Shown here piece after piece: positions 58,211 to 64,000 of a stretch of 64,000 bases of DNA; positions within the stretch are counted from its first letter, which is position 1; the number at the start of each line of letters is the position of its first letter. Source of the DNA: Siphonodentalium dalli (taxonomy: Eukaryota; Mollusca; Scaphopoda; Gadilida; Siphonodentaliidae); the NCBI GenBank assembly GCA_032622095.1, contig CP136064.1, forward strand, positions 248,031,827 to 248,095,826, given 5' to 3'. Made by a program: the position numbers and the translations under genes. Below the pieces are notes generated by a model. It had not been told where the DNA came from. It made no database searches and saw only the letters and a program-made list of their open reading frames with translations.

Positions 58211-59690
58211 TATATGGGAGTTTATTTGATGGCCAACTTTGTGAATAGTATGTCATATCGATGTAGGCATTGCTTTATTAAATAGAGAAAAGACCAATAT
58301 ATATAACAGACTGTAACATTTGGGCCCAGATCACCAAAATGTTGCTTGTTGCCATGGAAACTAATGGATTTTCTTCAAAAACTGAGTAAAAAAATTAAAA
58401 TTTGGACTTAGTTTGTACCTGTCAGCACAAATTTCATGTGATAAGTTTCAATTTAAGATAATATCATCTTCGATAATACATAAAGACAATATAACAGATT
58501 TTTCACATTTAGCTAATGATTGACCACAATAAACGAAGTTTTATATGAACACTGGTTGGCGCGAATTGGCAGTTTCGAGATTGGCTGGTTGTTGACAAAT
58601 TGAAGCTCAGGTAGTAGCTTTGGTGCACAAGTTAAGAATGGGAATTCCTGCTATAAAATTTACTTCGCAGCTCTGAAATATGATATATATATGTATATAT
58701 CATCAAAGCAGGTTTTACCATACCCACATTTAGGCCCCAGTTGCCATGGGAACAAGCTTTCCCCAGTCCAGGAGCTGATATGTATCCAGGCACCCCCAGG
58801 ATTTAACTTCACCTTTTTCATTTTCCTCCTTATGATGTCCCTCAACATTTAATCAATGTTAACACGAAAAAAAGTGGTCGTATAGACACCAGACAAGATG
58901 GCGTCCAACATGGCCGCCATTTTTTCAGACGGGTCACTAAGTCAGTTTGATGCAAATTATAGTGAGAAAATCTTGTCATATGTATACAAATGTATATATT
59001 TTTGTGAAGCTAAGAAAAATTCCACTTTTCATAGTAAAATGGGAACTCCCTGTTCAAGGTGGTTGCCAAAATGGTAGCCGGAAGTGGAAAATTTAATGTG
59101 TTTTCACTAATAACTTCTTGATCAGTTTCTGCTGTACACATTTGGGATTGTAGTCATATTTCAACAAGAAATGGGCAGAACTGTGCACTGTAAGTAGGCA
59201 TACCATTACTTATGAATATTCCAACTTAATCTGACTTAATGGAGCCAAAATTGTCACTTTGGCTCAAAATGACACCCAAAATATGGAAAATGGTAGATAT
59301 TGCCCCAACATGTCATGCAATCGGTTAAAAGTTGGGGTTAATTTATAAAATTGGCTACAGTGTATTTTATAGATTGAATACTAACATTGTTGATGCACCT
59401 CGCTTGAATGTTAGTATTGTATATAGCCACTGACATTACCAGAATTATTGGAATTTTCTATCACAAACTTGACATCAAAATTGGCACGATTAGACGATTT
59501 TTTCTAGTAAAATGGAACTATCTTTCATTCAAATTCAAATTCCATTTCTCAAAACTCACTCCCCTGAAACTGAAATGGATGTAGCCAATTATTGATGCTA
59601 GTAACTGTAGACATATATTTACCTTAGATGATACAATTCTATGTAAGGTAGTGAGGCTATGAAAACCAATTGCGCTTAAGTGAGGCAATT
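58211..59690. other. Unassigned stretch
   Basis: Low-complexity AT-rich DNA with 'acaagatggcgtccaacatg' near 58895 and 'ggtggttgccaaaatggtag' near 59060. No gene seen. Confidence 0.45.
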
Positions 59691-59755
59691 ACACTTATAT
59701 ATAATGCATTACGCTTAAGCGTAATGCAATAAGCTTAAGTGTAATTAGCTTTTAA
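59662..59755. repeat. Nested palindrome around gcttaagc
   Basis: 59706-59727 is a perfect 22-bp palindrome centred on gcttaagc. Flanking words (aattacacttatat / cttaagtgtaatt) extend the symmetry imperfectly. Confidence 0.7.
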
Positions 59756-59989
59756 ATGTGAATTTGGCCTCCCATAATCCTTAAGTGTATTTCAATTGAT
59801 GTGCAGTTACTCACATCCATCATGATATAAGCCTTATTATGCCAGGATTGGTCACTTGGGCTAAAGAAAGAGAAATAAATATTGTTACATGTAAGTGCAA
59901 TTCAATTGCAGATAATCGCAATAACCATAAAAAGCCTAGCTTCACCTGGAGATAAATAATTAGGCTGAATTGTTCATTGTCGCATGGTA

Positions 59990-60085
59990 TCGTACAAAGA
60001 CACCCAGGATCTCTCAAATGTGCAAAAAGACACCTGGGATCTCCCGAATGTGCAAAAAGATACCCAGCATCTCAAAGTCTCGTTC
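59990..60085 (+). repeat. 36-bp tandem repeat, 2.5 copies
   Basis: gacacccaggatctctcaaa-tgtgcaaaaa is repeated as gacacctgggatctcccgaa-tgtgcaaaaa and gatacccagcatctcaaa. Confidence 0.75.
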
Positions 60086-60204
60086 GTCTGCAACATTCAA
60101 ACTCAACGTGTATGCAATAGGGGGCCTATACCCATTCAAATTCCATTGAAATTTCACTCGAAATCACAAATAAATAATTATTGTGATAATAATTAACATG
60201 CAAC

Positions 60205-60360
60205 CAAGCCTTGAAATAGGGTGTCTGTCATTTGCAGAATGATCTCGAGGTCCCCAGAGGGTGAATTTGGCGATGCTAGCCCGCTATGCGGGGTAGCATC
60301 ACTAAATTCACCCTCTGGGGACCTCATTCTGCAAATGACAGACACCCTATTCAAGGCTTG
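60205..60360. mobile_element. hAT-type palindromic MITE with 8-bp target duplication
   Basis: CATGCAAC at 60197-60204 and 60361-60368 flanks a 156-bp near-palindrome with ends caagccttgaaatagggtgt and complement. The arms carry aggtccccagagggtgaatt; the centre is agcccgctatgcggggt. A 5-base insertion (tctcg) spoils the left arm. This is the minimal, single-hairpin form of the family. Confidence 0.92.
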
Positions 60361-60510
60361 CATGCAACTATTTTTAAACCAATTTTTTGTATTATGAGTC
60401 TTTGGTCCTGGGTTTCTTTTTGCACGAAATGCGACAAGACCAATTCAGCTCAAATTATTTCAACAATGAATTTGAAAACACCACTGGAGCAATTCAAATC
60501 TTCAACTCAT

Positions 60511-60956
60511 CAAGTCTGCAAATAGCGTGTCTGTCATTTGCAGAATGAGGTCCCCAGAGGGTTAATTTAGTTATGCTATCCTGCATAGTGGGCTAGCATA
60601 AGTTACTAAATTCACCCTCTGGGGACCTCATTCTGCTTAGGCCCTCAACTGCTATGGCAGACTTAGGATCAGATTAAAGTTCCCCAGTTGAAGTTGATGT
60701 TCACCCATTGGGCACCTCAATTATGAATTTTATCTTCTGCAAATTAGGGGATATAGAAACTTCCTAGAAGGGAAATATAACTAAAAACAATGTTAATTTG
60801 ATACTATAGATACTTTCCAGAAGATGAGGCCTAAGCAGAATGAGGTCTCCAGAGGGTGAATTTGGTGATGCTAGCCCGCTGTGTGGGATAGCTTCACTAA
60901 ATTCATCCGCTGGGGACCTCATTCTGCAAATGACAGACACGCTATTTGCCGGCTTG
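60511..60956. mobile_element. hAT-type double-hairpin MITE
   Basis: Ends caagtctgcaaatagcgtgt and acgctatttgccggcttg. Flanks CAACTCAT (60503-60510) and CAGCTCAT (60957-60964) are an 8-bp duplication with one difference. Two hairpins surround the spacer with ttccccagttgaagttgatg. Reading frames across it are shadows. Confidence 0.88.
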
Positions 60957-61009
60957 CAGCTCATAGACATAACAATAAATATCATCAACATCACAAACGG
61001 TTTGATGTA

Positions 61010-61160
61010 TACAAATTCTCATTGTTCCCCATCAGCGATATGCCTGTGGAATAATGCCTTACCAGAAGAGGTACTACAACTCCCTACAAGACCTGGCGAG
61101 GGAGTGACACAGCCGAGCTTGAGGAAACAATGCAGGAATGGTTTTAACAAGACAACTTTT
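61010..61160 (+). pseudogene. LINE reverse-transcriptase 3'-end fragment
   Basis: The peptide SPSAICLWNNALPEEVLQLP resembles the 'FFPRTIxLWNxLPxxVVxAP' block at the C-terminus of many LINE reverse transcriptases. Nothing else of the element remains. Inference from a short motif. Confidence 0.4.
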
Positions 61161-61299
61161 AATTGTAAATATCACAATAATTTTAATCATCATTTGGCTT
61201 TTAACAACTTCCTCATCCGCCGGCACACCATATAGCGATATTGTCCCAACAGAAACTATGCCAGGACCTGCACTTTATCGATAAGAAGAACAATGAAGG

Positions 61300-61358
61300 T
61301 TAACCCTTTCAGTGCCAACTTAAACTGCCAAGTCCGGACTTGGCACTGAAAGGGTTAA
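61300..61358. mobile_element. Minimal 59-bp TTAA element
   Basis: TTAACCCTTTCAGTGCCAAC and ttggcactgaaagggttaa almost meet, with only about 20 bp between them. TTAA is at 61300-61303 and 61355-61358. It is the shortest member of the family in the window. Confidence 0.88.
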
Positions 61359-61499
61359 CTGAATGTTTCCTGCTCCTGTAATTTTTTCACCATGATTGAA
61401 ATTGTTCCCAACTCGACAAAGTGCATTTAATAACCCCATTATTGAACATCACAGACAAAAGCCCCACAATTCTATGAAACATGTGGCATATCAAATCCA

Positions 61500-61940
61500 G
61501 TCGTAAGTCGGGATTTTTTTTACCCTGTGCCAATGCATTCTCTTATATATGCGAGTCGACCATAGGTTGCCTCGCATATATAAGAGAATGCATTGGCCTA
61601 ACAATTTTTTACAATTTTAATAATTTTTTCTTGTATTCTTTAACAATTTTATAATTTCTCCCATACAGAGCCCCAGACAAACTTGAACAGACAACACTCT
61701 TCTATATGCTTCTATATATGTGTGGGGCTCCCTGCAGGGTAATGGATGTTTTTTTTATTTTATGTCCTAAAAATTGTAAGAAATATTTATTTTAAAAAAA
61801 ATAAAAAAAATTGTTAGCTAGGCCAATGCATTCTCTTATATATGCGAGGCGACCATAACGCCAATGCATTCTCTTATATATGCGAGGCGACCTTTGGTCG
61901 ACTCGCATATATAAGAGAATGCATTGGCACAGGGTAAAAA
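61500..61940. mobile_element. TTAA-family double-hairpin MITE (sister of 26385 copy)
   Basis: catatcaaatccagtcgtaa at the left is shared with 26354. Hairpins at 61522-61597 and 61822-61930 and the spacer (gagccccagacaaac...ctccctgcagggtaatgga) are almost the same. The right hairpin region here has a partial duplication (ggccaatgcattctcttata twice). Confidence 0.78.
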
Positions 61941-62926
61941 AATCAAGGTCAGTACCTGTCATGGATTTTAATTGTAAACCGAGCTTCATTTACACTTTCA
62001 AAACCCCTGCATGATTTCAGTAGTATTGCACTGTGTTATATTTATCTGTGACCTTGTTTATACTTGTTCAGTATTGTACAACCTGATCAAAGAAAGTAAG
62101 GAAACAACCAGTGAAATATTAATGTCAAGTTTTATAAGCAACAAATACAGATAATAATCGAAGTATGCAATGGCGTCACATGACTCACATCTGCTGGTGG
62201 ATATCTACAGCAGGACGGAAGTCGTCGAATTGGAATGAGCAGTCAAGCTTGCGCAGTTGCTACTGGCTAAATTTAATTTAAAAAATAACTAATCACACGT
62301 GGGTTACTAGTTTGAAAACATGCACAATTTTAAAAACAGGCTGTGACACAAACGCTGCCTGTCACCACAAATACATTTGTCCCGGAGAATTAGGTGTTTT
62401 GCGATGGTCAATGACCGTGTCCGACCCGTTGTTTGCAGGCTTGTGTGGCAATAGAATGGAGAATTTACACATGAATTTGAGATAACTGCATTTATTATGA
62501 TGCATGAATAATAAAAATAAGTTTAAAGGTACTCAATCCGATAAAACTCCTCTCAGTTACTATTTCAATGGCTTCGGGGGTCAAAAATATTTGATTCGAG
62601 TCGAGGAAGCCACCCATCAAAGCTCAGATTTATTAGATATCGATTTTAGAAATCTATTATTTTTCATTATCGGGAATACTTTGTCCCAGAAGTTTGCCGA
62701 AAAAGCCGACCGACATACTCTCGATACTAAATTCCATTGAACAAAATGTTGCTATACAACACATTTTGGGCAATTATATACGATAGTTCACAGTCATTAG
62801 CATTATTTTTGGATAATTAATAGATTCTGATAACTAAAGTGACCTTTGATAAAATTTTGTTGTTGGAATCTGTTGAGATGGAGACCCTCTGATCGGATTG
62901 AGTACCTTTAAATAAACTGAATCTAT
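61941..62926. other. Stretch without recognised features
   Basis: Non-coding as far as I can see; a 78-codon frame at 62504 has no recognisable domain. Confidence 0.45.
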
Positions 62927-63280
62927 GGAGCTCGGTAGCTCAATGGTCCGAGTGGTCGACGCGTGTGGTCCCTGTCAACACAGTGGTATGAGTTCGAAGC
63001 TCGCAGGCTGACTGATGAGTTTCGTATAAACAGTGGCTAGGTTTCAAGTTAAGAGGAGTGTGACTGTAGAATTAATCGCTGTTCAAATCTCTAGTTGTGG
63101 CCCTTGACGGCTTTGCACCACTCATGTATTAAATGAGTACCAGTCAGCTTGTCATACCGGTGAGTATCAGCTAGAGCATGTCCAGATTGAAATAGAGCAG
63201 CTCCTTAACAAATTATAATGGCTGGAACCCTGGTCATTGGTTGGCTGCTTGTACACATGACTGGGATAATATTGTAATAT
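62927..63280 (+). mobile_element. tRNA-derived SINE
   Basis: The head ggagctcggtagctcaatgg has a good pol III box A (62936-62947, tagctcaatggt). About 45 bases on there is a box B (62992-63000, gttcgaagc, matching GWTCRANNC). The body to about 63280 has no coding potential. Box spacing and sequence match tRNA genes, but no intact cloverleaf with acceptor stem follows, so it is a SINE and not a tRNA. The 3' end is uncertain. Confidence 0.75.
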
Positions 63281-63308
63281 TTAAAGGTATCTTAGAGCAA
63301 GCAATCAG

Positions 63309-63697
63309 TTAACCCTTTACCCAACAAAACGGCCAAATAAAGCTGCAACAGCCTAAATTATCTTGGGGCTGTCTCAATAAAACCATACAAATATGGATAT
63401 CATTGGAACTGGCTCATTGACCACATTGTGATGGTTATAGTTATGCCCTGTGCCAATGCATTCTCTTATATATGCGAGTCGACCATAGGTCGCCTCGCAT
63501 ATATAAGAGAATGCATTGGCCTAAAAAAATCTTTTTTTAACACTTTTTACCATTTTTTCTTACATTCTTTAACAATTTTATAATTTTTAATGTGTTAAGC
63601 CAATGCATTCTCTTATATATGCGAGGCGACCTATGGTCGACTCGCATATATAAGAGAATGCATTGGCACAGGGCCTTTCTGTTGGTTAAAGGGTTAA
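63309..63697. mobile_element. Full-length TTAA double-hairpin MITE
   Basis: TTAACCCTTTACCCAACA and tgttggttaaagggttaa form the ends, with TTAA at 63309-63312 and 63694-63697. Two hairpins (63455-63523; 63598-63670) each pair ccaatgcattctcttatata with its complement through cgagtcgaccataggtcgcc. The spacer is T-rich. This is the best reference copy of the family. Confidence 0.88.
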
Positions 63698-63769
63698 AAC
63701 CGTCATTATTATCATCATCTGTTCAGCATTAGACTGGTATCCCTTACCGAGCATGAAGGCTTAATAAGC

Positions 63770-64000
63770 CTTCAACAAGGATTCGCCAAGGATTCGAGTG
63801 CTTATGTCAATCACAAGAAGCATTCGCTTAGGACTCGAGTGCTTATATCGATCACAGTAAGCACTCGCTTAGGACTCGAGTGCTTATATCGATCACAGTA
63901 AGCACTCGCTTAGGACTCGAATGCACTCGCTTAGGACTCGAGTGATTAAGATGCAGTGCAGGTATAAGCACTCGATAAGGAATCGAATCCTTAGGTCTCC
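63770..64000 (+). repeat. 41-bp tandem repeat
   Basis: cgcttaggactcgagtgctt then atatcgatcacagtaagcact recurs at 63825, 63866 and 63907, then a 21-bp partial unit at 63928. Related aaggattcgagtgctta words extend the array on both sides, to the window end. Each unit is partly palindromic (agcactcg/cgagtgct). Confidence 0.85.

Noticed and set aside
60840-61235. 131-codon frame as one gene
   Set aside because: Its first third is the arm of a hAT-type MITE and the rest includes a LINE 3' scrap; the frame is a chance join.
62927-63006. True tRNA gene
   Set aside because: Boxes A and B are present, but the acceptor stem is not closed and a long non-tRNA body follows.

Overview
This is AT-rich animal nuclear DNA. 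It has split genes with GT-AG introns, very few long reading frames and dense layers of transposable elements. Several repeats have 160-bp tandem cores next to GTCC/GTCT microsatellites, like the 'pearl' and Helentron-type repeats known from bivalves. A marine bivalve or other mollusc is therefore the best guess, but this is an inference from repeat style.

The one convincing host gene lies on the + strand from 23368 to about 51794. Six exons join in frame with consensus splice sites into about 359 codons. The protein has an N-terminal membrane anchor, an SPFH/band-7-like domain, a short cysteine-rich stretch and a coiled-coil tail. Its introns are filled with mobile elements, and five of its six exons have an element edge within about 50 bp or overlapping. 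The last 12 residues and the stop codon appear to come from a MITE.

Layout: 1-3720 is non-coding with small inverted and direct repeats. 3721-4190 is a broken C2H2 zinc-finger exon. 5830-7415 is a 160-bp tandem array. 8857-9717 holds adjoining TTAA-type elements. 10560-14208 is a degenerate non-LTR retrotransposon (endonuclease, reverse transcriptase, zinc knuckle). 15827-17215 is a decaying 59-bp minisatellite. 17606-18884 is a 1.28-kb DNA element with a 6-bp target duplication and a TA-type MITE nested inside. 20760-22749 is the first of three Helentron-like elements. 23368-51794 is the SPFH gene. Intron 1 carries a 2-kb inverted repeat split by the second Helentron-like copy. Intron 5 carries a 5.6-kb element with 169-bp inverted ends, a 5S rRNA-like gene and gene relics. 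52480-58210 is repeat-rich and includes the third Helentron-like copy. 60205-64000 holds hAT-type and TTAA-type MITEs, a LINE fragment, a tRNA-derived SINE and a 41-bp tandem array.

Three MITE groups with different target-site signatures (8 bp, TTAA, TA) occur repeatedly. All are built from long hairpins, and two of them have double-hairpin forms. Apart from the SPFH gene, the zinc-finger relic, the LINE and the 5S copy, I found no coding region I would defend.
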